NCBI GenBank assembly: GCA_046484325.1 | Contig: JAWOJB010000009.1 | Coordinates: 1 to 23,444, forward strand | Reading direction: 5' to 3' | Length of the DNA stretch: 23,444 nucleotides | Source of the DNA: JAWOJB01 sp046484325 | GTDB taxonomy: Bacteria; Actinomycetota; Acidimicrobiia; Spongiisociales; ZC4RG35 | In this document: positions 15,926-23,297 of the stretch, piece after piece | Layout: every line of letters starts with the position of its first letter | How positions within the stretch are numbered: position 1 is the stretch's first letter | Position numbers and translations under genes: made by a program | The notes under the pieces: generated by a model | What the model was told of the DNA's origin: nothing | Database searches by the model: none | Seen by the model: only the letters and a program-made list of their open reading frames with translations

Positions 15926-18900
15926 GCGACGAAGCCCTCCCGGCCTTCCGGCCACGCGTCGCAGACGAGCCGCACCTCACAGGTCCGACACGCTGCGCCC
16001 ACCCGAGCCGGCCAGGCCTCGGACTGGATGCCTGCGGCCGCCTCTCGCATGCGGGCCTTGACTCCCGGCAGGTGGCCCGGGTCGAACGGGAACCGCCATC
16101 TTCCCTCCTTGATGAGGGGATGCCACATCTCGGCCGCGTCGGCCGTGCCGAGCTCGCGCAATTCGGGATCCTCCCGGGAGGCGAGCAGGTAGAAGCCGAG
16201 CTGGAGGGACGCGGCGGCCTTGGCAACCCCCGGCGAGCTGGCGCCGGTCTTGTAGTCGACCACCCGGAGCCCAGCCGGCCGGTAGCGCTCGATCCGATCG
16301 GCCCGGCCCGACCAGCGGACGCCGTCGACGGTGAGCTCCAACCACCGTTCGAGGGCGACGGGATCGAGCGAGTCCTCGGGCCATTCGGCGAAGAGCCGCT
16401 CGAGCAGGCGTTCGGCCCTCGCCAACCACGCCTCGTCGAGGACCGGCGACCCGAAGGCGGCCTCTTCGGCCCACACCCGTCGGGCATGGGCCCTGGCCTC
16501 GTCGAGGGTGGCATGGGAGCGGCCGACCGACGCGGCGGCCCGCTCGGCCTCCTCGAGCACCCGATGAACGAGGCTTCCGAACCGGGCATACGGCGACGAG
16601 CTCTCCACTGCGCCGAGCCGCCGCTCGAGCGCGTACCGACGGGGACAGTCTTCGTAGGCCTCCGCCTGGCTGGGAGAGAGGCCCGTGCCCGGCTCCACGA
16701 GCCCGGTGTCGTCCCCCCGGCCGGCCACGCCGGCGAATCGCAGGGGGTCCCAGGCGGTCCCCGCAGGCGGCTTCGCCAGCACCGAGACGGCGGCGAGGCG
16801 GGATGCGGCCGGCACGGTGGGGTCGGCGAGCAGGCGGCGGAGATGGGCCTCGGACTCGGCCGGGGTGATGGGAGGACCGGTTCGCTCGGCTCCGGGGCCG
16901 AGTACGTCGGACGACTCGACCCCCGCCACCGCCAGCAGGAACCGGGAGGGGCGGCGCTCGCCCTCGTCGATGGCGGCAGCGGTGGCTGTCCACACCAGCC
17001 GCCGCCGGGCGCGGGTGGTGGCGGTGTAGGCGAGTCGCATCTCCTCCTGGAGTCGAAAGCGGGAGATCGACGCAGCGCCCGACTCAGCGGGGCGTCCCAA
17101 CAGGTGGGGGCGGAGGAACGAGCGGGTGCGGCGGACATCCGGGAACACCCCCTCGACGGCGTCGGCGACGACGACGACCTCGAACTCCAGCCCCTTGGCC
17201 TGATGGAGCGTGGTCAGCACCAGCCGGTCGCCCCTCTCACCCCGGAACGAGAGCAGTGGTGTGGCCTCGAAGTCGTCTTCCTCACTGAGCCGGGCGTACT
17301 CGCGCAACGAGAGCCGGGCGTCGCGCTCTGCCTGACGTTCGAGAGCCTGGGAGAAGGCGGCGAGCGCAGCACGTTCACCCGATGCGGCGGGGTCGACGGC
17401 GATCCGCTCGAACTGCTCGAGGCCCTGCCAGGCCGTCCAGAAGCCGTCCACCGCAGGCAGGTCGGTTGCCCACGTTCCGTCGGCGAGGAGATCGGCCAGC
17501 CCGTTCGCCCGGGGGAGGTGGCCACGGATGATCTCGCTCCACGGCCGGGCGGTGACCCGCCGGGCCCTGAGCAAGGCCCGCTCCTCCCCGATCGGCATGG
17601 AGAAGAGCGGCCCGAGCAGGATGCGTCGCATGACCCGATCGGTCTCGTCGGACTCACCCCCCTCCGGGCGGGCATCTCGCCCTGCGATCCGGGCCAGGTC
17701 GAGGACGAGGCGGACCACCGGGTGGTCGACGAGCCGGCGATCGGGCTGGTCGTGCGGCACTCCGCGCCGGTGCAGGGCCCTGGAGAGCTCCGGCACGAAA
17801 CGCCGCTTGGAACGGACGAGCACCGCCATGGCCGCATAGGGGATCGCCTCTTCGAGGTGCAGGCGGGCGATCTCGCCTGCGATCCACTCGGCTTCGGCGG
17901 ACTCCTGGTCGAACACGTAGGCCTCGACCGAGCCCGGATGTGGGGCCGGGACCACCGGACCGGCAGCCCCCGGGAGGTCTCCCGAGCTCGTCACCCGGAG
18001 AGCAGCCTCGAGGATCGGGGCGGGGACCCGGAAGCTCGTCGTCAGGACGAGCCGGCGGGCGGGCCGGCCATCGAGGTCGGGGAACCGGGTGGGGAACTCG
18101 GCAACGCTGCGCAGCTCTGCGCCGCGGAACGAGTAGACCGATTGGTAGGGATCGGCGGCGGCGGTCAGGTTCCGGTGACCGGCCACGAGCAGCTCGAGCA
18201 GCCGGACCTGGGCGGGGGAGGTGTCCTGATACTCGTCGACGAGGACGTAGCACCACGGTGCGGCGACGGTGGCCCCCGATACCGGATCTTCGAGGGCGTC
18301 GACCGCGGTGGCCAGCAGCCCGCCGTAGTCGATCCGGTGCTCGCGCCGAAGCCGCTCCTCGTAACGCCGGAAGAACCCGGGCAGCGCCCGCCAGTCCGGA
18401 CGGTCGAAGGCCATGTCCTCCAGGCGCTCCGGCCCGATCAACCGCTCACGGCACCGCAGGAGGAAGTCCGCCACCTCCTCGGCGAAGGTGGAGGTGCCCA
18501 GCAGCCCACGGGACGGGAGTGGCCAGCCGGATGGGTCCTCGTCGTGGAGGAGGGTCCCGACCAGCGCCACCTGCTCCGGCCCCGTCAACAGCGACGGCAT
18601 GGCGCCGGCACCTCTGGCGGCGAGCCTGGCCTCCATCATCCGGAAGGCGAACGAATGGAAGGTCGACACCTCCAGGGGATCGGGGCTCCCGCCGACGGCA
18701 TCGAGGATGCGGCGGCGGAGGCGGTCCGCGGCCCGGCGGGAGAAGGTGAGCACGACGAGCTCGGCGGCACGTGCGGCGTCGGAGTTGAGGAGATGGGCGG
18801 CGCGTCTGACCAGGAACTCGGTCTTGCCGGCACCCGGCCCGGCCACCACCAGCTGGGGCCCGGCGATGTCGGCGACGGCGGCTGGCCAGTCCGTCGGGTC

Positions 18901-18969
18901 GACGCGGTGCTCCAGGACGTTCGCTGCACCGCCGTCCGTTTCGAAGGCTCGGGGTCCACGGTCGCTCAC
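15922..18969 (-). CDS. adnA: UvrD-family helicase fused to RecB-type nuclease, AdnA-like
   Basis: Partner of the following gene in an AdnAB end-resection complex. The product is 1015 residues. Walker A is GPGAGKT (44-50); other motor motifs are LTFSRRAADRL, DEYQDT (245-250), AADPYQSVYSFRGAE, LTTLHQAKGLEFEVV and LAYTATTRARRRL, all apparently intact. The C-terminal nuclease shows GSLVHRVLEEAE, SGRADRIERY, VVDYKTG and QLGFYLLA. Cysteines 775, 994, 997 and 1003 fit the 4Fe-4S cluster. The C-terminus CRTCEVRLVC...PEGRE resembles what I recall of mycobacterial AdnA. In mycobacteria the AdnA motor contributes less than AdnB (recalled knowledge); here no motif is visibly broken. GTG start, with GGAG 6 nt upstream. 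It lies 24 nt after a small CxxC gene. Confidence 0.87.
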   Translation of the reverse strand: MSDRGPRAFETDGGAANVLEHRVDPTDWPAAVADIAGPQLVVAGPGAGKTEFLVRRAAHLLNSDAARAAELVVLTFSRRAADRLRRRILDAVGGSPDPLEVSTFHSFAFRMMEARLAARGAGAMPSLLTGPEQVALVGTLLHDEDPSGWPLPSRGLLGTSTFAEEVADFLLRCRERLIGPERLEDMAFDRPDWRALPGFFRRYEERLRREHRIDYGGLLATAVDALEDPVSGATVAAPWCYVLVDEYQDTSPAQVRLLELLVAGHRNLTAAADPYQSVYSFRGAELRSVAEFPTRFPDLDGRPARRLVLTTSFRVPAPILEAALRVTSSGDLPGAAGPVVPAPHPGSVEAYVFDQESAEAEWIAGEIARLHLEEAIPYAAMAVLVRSKRRFVPELSRALHRRGVPHDQPDRRLVDHPVVRLVLDLARIAGRDARPEGGESDETDRVMRRILLGPLFSMPIGEERALLRARRVTARPWSEIIRGHLPRANGLADLLADGTWATDLPAVDGFWTAWQGLEQFERIAVDPAASGERAALAAFSQALERQAERDARLSLREYARLSEEDDFEATPLLSFRGERGDRLVLTTLHQAKGLEFEVVVVADAVEGVFPDVRRTRSFLRPHLLGRPAESGAASISRFRLQEEMRLAYTATTRARRRLVWTATAAAIDEGERRPSRFLLAVAGVESSDVLGPGAERTGPPITPAESEAHLRRLLADPTVPAASRLAAVSVLAKPPAGTAWDPLRFAGVAGRGDDTGLVEPGTGLSPSQAEAYEDCPRRYALERRLGAVESSSPYARFGSLVHRVLEEAERAAASVGRSHATLDEARAHARRVWAEEAAFGSPVLDEAWLARAERLLERLFAEWPEDSLDPVALERWLELTVDGVRWSGRADRIERYRPAGLRVVDYKTGASSPGVAKAAASLQLGFYLLASREDPELRELGTADAAEMWHPLIKEGRWRFPFDPGHLPGVKARMREAAAGIQSEAWPARVGAACRTCEVRLVCDAWPEGREGFVA
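15935..15941 (-). promoter_or_regulatory. Ribosome binding site for adnB inside the end of adnA
   Basis: GGGAGGG on the minus strand, 9 nt before the GTG at 15925. It supports that GTG, in its GTGA overlap with the adnA stop, over the upstream ATG at 15955. Confidence 0.6.
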
Positions 18970-18993
18970 GGCCGGCTCCGCAATGGGGCGGGC

Positions 18994-19149
18994 TCAGGCG
19001 GCGAGGGGTGCCGCCGGGCACCTCGGACAGCGGGCGAGGGCCCCGGAGAGCACGACCACCGGGGCGAGACCGGCGGCCATGAGGTTCGCGAGGGCCTCGT
19101 CGAGCCCTGCGGCGCGATCGGGGGTGAGGGTGGGATCGAGCATGTCCAT
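18994..19149 (-). CDS. Small hypothetical protein with C-terminal CxxC
   Basis: A 51-residue product, MDMLDPTLTPDRAAGLDEAL followed by a hydrophobic segment, then CPRC and a short PAAPLAA tail. Codon third positions are strongly GC, as in the neighbouring true genes. It sits between the stand-alone nuclease (67-nt gap) and adnA (24-nt gap) on the same strand, and may be part of that operon. CPRC could bind zinc with a partner subunit, but one CxxC alone cannot form a full site. A TACGTT hexamer ends 6 nt before the ATG and there is no Shine-Dalgarno, so it may also have its own leaderless promoter. A second ATG two codons later is possible. I do not recognise the family. Confidence 0.55.
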   Translation of the reverse strand: MDMLDPTLTPDRAAGLDEALANLMAAGLAPVVVLSGALARCPRCPAAPLAA

Positions 19150-19216
19150 GAGGACAACGTATCGGAGGGGTGTGACGGATTCGCCGTGGGGGCCCGAGCC
19201 GGCGGCGGTGGGGCCG

Positions 19217-20002
19217 TCACCCTGCCAGACGGGCCGGCTCGCCGACCTCTTGCCACGCCGGGCAGGCCTCCCGAAAGCTGCACCATGAGCAGAGCGGCCC
19301 GGGGCGGGGCGGGAAGTGGTCGCCGGCGATCGCCCGATCGATCGTGGCCCACAGCGCCCGGACCTGGCGTTCCATGGCATCGAGGGACCGGTCGTCGATG
19401 GGGATCCGGTACACGGTGGGGCCGTTCAGGTACATGAGCCTGACCTCCACCGGGGTCTCGCCGGTGTGGCGCCGGACCAGGAGCGCGTAGATCTTCAGGG
19501 CGAAGAAGGCGGGTAGAGCGAAGCGCTCGGGTGGCGCCTTGCCGGTCTTGTAGTCGGTGATCACCAGGTTCCCGTCGGCCGTGCGATCCATCCGGTCGAG
19601 GATCCCGCGCAGCACCATGCCGTCCAGATCCTCGAGGAGGTCGAGCTCGCGTGCCTCCGGCTCCACCCGTCTCGGGTCTTCGACCAGGAAGTAGTTGGCG
19701 ATGAGCCCGAGGCTCTCGAGACCCCAGGCCCGTTCGTCCTCGGTGCTGGCGAAGAGCCCCTGGAACTCGTCGGATCCCCTGAGCTCGGTCCAGGCGGAAC
19801 GGAACAGCTCGTAGAGCCGTTCGGGCTGACGCTGGTCGGCGGGGAGATCGAAGAGGCGCTGGAGCGCCAGGTGCGCCGTGGTGCCCCGGGCCTGGTGGAT
19901 CGAGGACGGCTCGGGCAGCCGGTCGATCGCCCGGAACTTGAAGAGCTGGGGGCATGCCTTGAAATCGCCTGCCCGACTGGGGGAGAGGGTCTCCAGCGCC
20001 AT
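19217..20002 (-). CDS. Stand-alone RecB/Cas4-like PD-(D/E)XK nuclease
   Basis: A 261-residue nuclease of the RecB-family exonuclease group. The order is: LSPSRAGDFKACPQLFKF with the first cluster cysteine, RGTTAHLALQRLF with the active-site His, GILDRMDRT with Asp, VITDYKTGK with the Asp-x-Lys core, ALKIYALLV, and PLCSWCSFREACPAW with three further cysteines. This is the complete nuclease plus 4Fe-4S layout also found at the C-termini of AdnA and AdnB, without a helicase. No cas genes are near, so a CRISPR role is unlikely. It heads the unit containing adnA and adnB. The ATG at 20002 is preferred because TATGAT ends 7 nt before it; ATGs at 20011 and 20014 are alternatives. A longer frame to 20872 is rejected because it crosses the structured-RNA region. 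Confidence 0.82.
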   Translation of the reverse strand: MALETLSPSRAGDFKACPQLFKFRAIDRLPEPSSIHQARGTTAHLALQRLFDLPADQRQPERLYELFRSAWTELRGSDEFQGLFASTEDERAWGLESLGLIANYFLVEDPRRVEPEARELDLLEDLDGMVLRGILDRMDRTADGNLVITDYKTGKAPPERFALPAFFALKIYALLVRRHTGETPVEVRLMYLNGPTVYRIPIDDRSLDAMERQVRALWATIDRAIAGDHFPPRPGPLCSWCSFREACPAWQEVGEPARLAG

Positions 20003-20009
20003 GGCCGGC

Positions 20010-20015
20010 ATCATA
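20010..20015 (-). promoter_or_regulatory. Predicted -10 element of the nuclease gene
   Basis: TATGAT on the minus strand (5 of 6 to the consensus), 7 nt before the ATG at 20002, with no Shine-Dalgarno between. No good -35 is visible. A leaderless transcript for the nuclease-adnAB unit is the simplest reading. Confidence 0.4.
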
Positions 20016-20060
20016 CGCCCCGCGAATGACACGAATGAGATTCCCGAGCAGGCGGCCGGT

Positions 20061-20088
20061 CGCGAAAACGGGGGACCGTTCGCGAAAA
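20061..20088 (+). promoter_or_regulatory. Paired CGCGAAAA boxes upstream of RNA 1
   Basis: CGCGAAAA occurs at 20061-20068 and again at 20081-20088, exactly 20 bp apart. The same pair with the same 20-bp period precedes RNA 2, and in both cases the second box starts exactly 48 bp before the -10. The preceding bases AGGCGGCCGG are also shared. Likely a double binding site for a regulator, or an UP-like element, about 55-80 bp upstream of the transcription start. Confidence 0.6.
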
Positions 20089-20105
20089 ACACGGAGCCCC
20101 TCGGC

Positions 20106-20134
20106 TTGACCCGGTTGCCGGGGCGCCCTAGGTT
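20106..20134 (+). promoter_or_regulatory. Predicted promoter of RNA 1
   Basis: TTGACC (20106-20111), a 17-bp spacer and TAGGTT (20129-20134). The -35 matches consensus at 5 of 6 positions, and the -10 keeps the key TA...T bases. Transcription would begin about 20141, precisely where the first stem of RNA 1 starts. It is oriented away from the nuclease gene. Confidence 0.65.
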
Positions 20135-20140
20135 ACTGAT

Positions 20141-20297
20141 TGCTGGCCAGGGGGTAACCCCGAGTCGGCGCCGAAGGGGCCGAGAGGCCATTTCGGGAGG
20201 GTCCCCCTCGGGACCGGCCTTCGGGTCGGAGTCGAAGGGACTCGGGAAGCCCCGAGAGGGTGGAGGTTTCGGCCGAAGCTCCCTCGGGGTTTCTTCT
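20141..20297 (+). ncRNA. Structured RNA 1 (paralogue of RNA 2)
   Basis: A predicted transcript of about 157 nt folded as a chain of hairpins. H1 (20141-20170) is a 7-bp stem, a 2x2 loop CA/GA, then GGGG[GTAA]CCCC. H2 (20171-20196) is CCGAA, a 2x2 loop, then GGCC[GAGA]GGCC, closing with TTCGG. H3 (20200-20215) is GGTCCC[CCTC]GGGACC. H4 (20216-20227) is GGCC[TTCG]GGTC. H5 (20229-20243) is GAGTC, a 5-nt loop, GACTC. The terminal module H6 (20247-20292) follows, then a pyrimidine-rich run. GNRA and cUUCGg loops appear only on the plus strand. No reading frame here looks coding. It resembles no RNA family I can name; role unknown. Confidence 0.65.
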
Positions 20298-20300
20298 ATT
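20247..20300 (+). terminator. Terminal hairpin module of RNA 1 with U-rich tail
   Basis: A 10-bp outer stem (20247-20256 with 20283-20292), a 1x1 A/C mismatch, a 4-bp stem GGGT/GCTC, a 3x3 loop GGA/GAA, a 3-bp stem GGT/GCC and a TTCG loop. It is followed by CTTCTATT. The form is that of an intrinsic terminator with an unusually ordered, internally looped stem, repeated with identical dimensions at the end of RNA 2. Confidence 0.6.
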
Positions 20301-20325
20301 CCGGTGGGGTTTCTTCGATTCCGGG
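20286..20325. repeat. Tandem 20-bp repeat, two copies
   Basis: Units at 20286-20305 and 20306-20325, each starting GGGGTTTCTTC and continuing ATTCCGG. They differ at two positions (T/G at unit positions 12 and 20). The first unit includes the last bases of the RNA 1 terminal stem plus its U-rich tail, so the terminator tail appears to have been duplicated. Confidence 0.8.
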
Positions 20326-20515
20326 CCGGATCCGGTACCCGATGCCGTTGTCGGGCGGGTCCCCCCATACCCTTCGACCGGTTTCGACGCCGGGGGGGAG
20401 ATCGGACGGATCGGCGAGCGAAGGCAGGGGCCGCCCGGGCGGCGTTCGACCCGACCGGAGTCTGGCGGTTGGCCGTCGCCGGCGACCGAGCCCCGCCCAC
20501 GCCCATCCGGCCTCC
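20326..20515. other. Palindrome-rich spacer between the two RNA genes
   Basis: No convincing coding frame. It holds CCGGATCCGG (palindrome), CCCGA and TCGGG arms around 8 nt near 20338-20355, a TCCCCCC/GGGGGGA pair (20360-20366 with 20393-20399), a 14-bp perfect palindrome GCCGCCCGGGCGGC near 20428-20441 and GTCGCCGGCGAC near 20475. No CGCGAAAA boxes are present. It may be part of a longer transcript, a decayed third RNA copy, or merely GC-rich spacer. Confidence 0.35.
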
Positions 20516-20527
20516 AGGCGGCCGGGT

Positions 20528-20555
20528 CGCGAAAAGACGGTGACGAGCGCGAAAA
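20528..20555 (+). promoter_or_regulatory. Paired CGCGAAAA boxes upstream of RNA 2
   Basis: CGCGAAAA at 20528-20535 and 20548-20555, 20 bp apart, with AGGCGGCCGGG just upstream. Spacing within the pair and from the second box to the -10 (48 bp) is identical to that at RNA 1, although the bases between boxes and promoter have diverged. Retained spacing with diverged filler points to selection on the boxes. Confidence 0.6.
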
Positions 20556-20595
20556 TCCGATGCGTAAACCGGGCATCGGGCTCTCACCGATGGTC

Positions 20596-20601
20596 TACCT
20601 T
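20596..20601 (+). promoter_or_regulatory. Predicted -10 element of RNA 2
   Basis: TACCTT, placed exactly as TAGGTT is in RNA 1: 48 bp after the second CGCGAAAA box and 7 nt before the first paired base. The -35 position (20573-20578) reads GCATCG and is not recognisable, so this promoter may depend more on an activator than that of RNA 1. Confidence 0.5.
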
Positions 20602-20607
20602 CTCGTC

Positions 20608-20970
20608 TGTCGCCGAGGGGGAACCCGAGGTGGCACCGGAAGCCGGAGGACGGGAAACCGAAGCCCGGCGACACCGGATGGCGGGGGCCTTCGGGCTCCA
20701 GGTCCCTCGGGACCGGCCACCCGACCTTCGGGTCGGAGGCCCGCCGTTCGCCCGGCAACGGGCGAAGCGTCCGCACCGAGCCACCCCCGGGTGGTGGGTG
20801 AGGCGCAGCAGTCGAAAGACTGCGGGGCACGTCCGAAAGGCCGGGCCCCGGGTGCCCCGGCAACGGTGGCACCGCCCACGATCGGTCGGGCCCCGCCCCG
20901 ACCGGCGGTGGGGTCCGGGAGCCCCGAGAGGGCTGAGGCTTCGGCCGAGGCTCGCTCGGGGCTCTCGTCG
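20608..20970 (+). ncRNA. Structured RNA 2 (larger paralogue of RNA 1)
   Basis: A predicted transcript of about 363 nt. The 5' hairpin (20608-20635) is a 7-bp stem, a tandem GA/GA loop, then GGG[GGAA]CCC. Then come CGG[GAAA]CCG within CCGG arms (20643-20668), GGGGCC[TTCG]GGCTCC (20684-20699), GGTCC[CTCG]GGACC (20701-20714), and CCGACC[TTCG]GGTCGG inside GGCC arms (20715-20741). Next are an 8-bp stem with GCAA (20747-20766), CCACC[CCCG]GGTGG (20781-20794), GCAGTC[GAAA]GACTGC (20808-20823), a GGTGCC...GGCACC hairpin with GCAA (20851-20873) and an 8-bp stem (20883-20904). The terminal module is 20919-20964. Start, order and end match RNA 1, with extra hairpins in the middle. RNase P, tmRNA and SRP signatures are absent. 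It could instead be a long leader of the PH-domain gene, but that gene has its own -10. Confidence 0.65.
20919..20964 (+). terminator. Terminal hairpin module of RNA 2
   Basis: A 10-bp stem GAGCCCCGAG/CTCGGGGCTC, a 1x1 A/G mismatch, GGGC/GCTC, a 3x3 loop TGA/GAG, GGC/GCC and a TTCG loop. Total 46 nt, the same as in RNA 1, with pair changes A-U to G-C and G-U to G-C. The following TCTCGTCGTCC is pyrimidine-rich but poor as a U-tract, so release here is less certain. Confidence 0.55.
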
Positions 20971-21037
20971 TCCTAGGCCTCTCACCGCCTGCTCTTCGCC
21001 CGTCGCTCCGCTGACCGCAGACCGGGTACGGCGGAGG

Positions 21038-21043
21038 TACGCT
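21038..21043 (+). promoter_or_regulatory. Predicted -10 element of the PH/SHOCT gene
   Basis: TACGCT ends 8 nt before the ATG at 21052. The nearest GGAGG lies 14 nt from the ATG, too far for an ordinary ribosome site, so a leader of only a few bases is likely. The 86 bp between RNA 2 and this gene hold nothing else I can name. Confidence 0.35.
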
Positions 21044-21051
21044 CCCGGCTC

Positions 21052-21666
21052 ATGGCATACCCCCGTGAGCTCCTGAGTCCCGGCGAGGACATCATCGCCG
21101 AGTTTCGTCCCCACTGGTTCCAGATCGTGGTGCCCACCCTCATCACGCTCGGGGCGGTCGTTGCCATCATCCTGATGGTCTCCTGGACCGATGGCACCGC
21201 CGAGTGGATCGGCATCGGTGGGATCTTCCTCGTCTGGGCCTTCCTCACGGTGGCCGGCTTCCTCCGGTGGTGGTTCGAATCCCACGTCATCACCTCGGAG
21301 CGGGTCATCTACCGATCCGGGGTGATCAGGCGGCGAGGCACAGAGATCCCGCTCGAACAGATCAACGCCGTCGCCTTCAGCCAGGGCCTGATCGAGCGCC
21401 TGGTCAAGGCCGGCGACCTGCGGATCGAGTCGGCCGGGGCGACCGGCCAGACCCACTACCAGAACATCCCCCGGCCCGAGCAGGTCCAGACGCTCATCTA
21501 CCAGGTGAGGGAGAAGCGGATGTTCGAGCTGAAGGGCGCGGGGACGACGCCGGCCCCTGCGTCCTCGAATGCCGAGCAGCTCTCGATCCTCTCCCGGCTC
21601 CACGACGAGGGCAAGCTCAGCGACGAGGAATTCGAAGTCCAGAAGCGCAGGTTGCTCGAGGCCTGA
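21052..21666 (+). CDS. Membrane protein with bacterial PH domain and C-terminal SHOCT domain
   Basis: A 204-residue product. Two hydrophobic helices (about 24-43 and 52-72) are followed by a bacterial PH (bPH2-like) domain from about 75 to 152, with FESHVITSERVIYRSGVIRRRGTEIPL split over strands, QINAVAFSQG and GDLRIESAG. After a Pro/Ala/Ser linker, the last 30 residues form a SHOCT motif, LSRLHDEGKLSDEEFEVQKR. PH proteins of this kind sit on the cytoplasmic face of the membrane; SHOCT domains are short helical pairs thought to aid oligomerisation. Function unknown. The acyl-CoA ligase starts 14 nt downstream behind its own Shine-Dalgarno, so the two are probably cotranscribed. Confidence 0.85.
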   Translation: MAYPRELLSPGEDIIAEFRPHWFQIVVPTLITLGAVVAIILMVSWTDGTAEWIGIGGIFLVWAFLTVAGFLRWWFESHVITSERVIYRSGVIRRRGTEIPLEQINAVAFSQGLIERLVKAGDLRIESAGATGQTHYQNIPRPEQVQTLIYQVREKRMFELKGAGTTPAPASSNAEQLSILSRLHDEGKLSDEEFEVQKRRLLEA

Positions 21667-21680
21667 GAGAGGAGAGCGCC

Positions 21681-23289
<1,609 letters not shown>

Positions 23290-23297
<8 letters not shown>

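Noticed and set aside
14021..16192. 723-codon open frame on the plus strand across adnB
   Set aside because: Antisense shadow of adnB with no domain.
15919..19437. 1172-codon open frame on the plus strand across adnA
   Set aside because: Antisense shadow; every helicase and nuclease motif lies on the minus strand.
20373..20390. GGTTTCGAC resembling the 5' end of tmRNA
   Set aside because: No matching 3' T-arm, CCA end or tag reading frame follows.
20003..20872. N-terminal extension of the nuclease to a 551-residue protein
   Set aside because: The extra 290 residues are Pro/Arg/Gly-rich with no motif and run antisense through both structured RNAs and their promoters.
20608..20970. RNA 2 as RNase P RNA, suggested by its length
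   Set aside because: The universal GAGGAAAGTCC core and its partner region are absent on both strands.
20141..20970. A CRISPR array or group II intron
   Set aside because: No regular repeat-spacer pattern, no domain V signature and no reverse transcriptase or cas gene nearby.
20260..21076. Plus-strand open frames inside the RNA region
   Set aside because: Biased composition follows from GC-rich stems; no ribosome sites or domains, and the base-pairing pattern explains the sequence better.
21272..21290. GGTTCGAATCCCAC resembling a tRNA T-arm or integration site
   Set aside because: It lies inside the PH-domain gene, encodes conserved residues, and there is no acceptor, D or anticodon arm around it.
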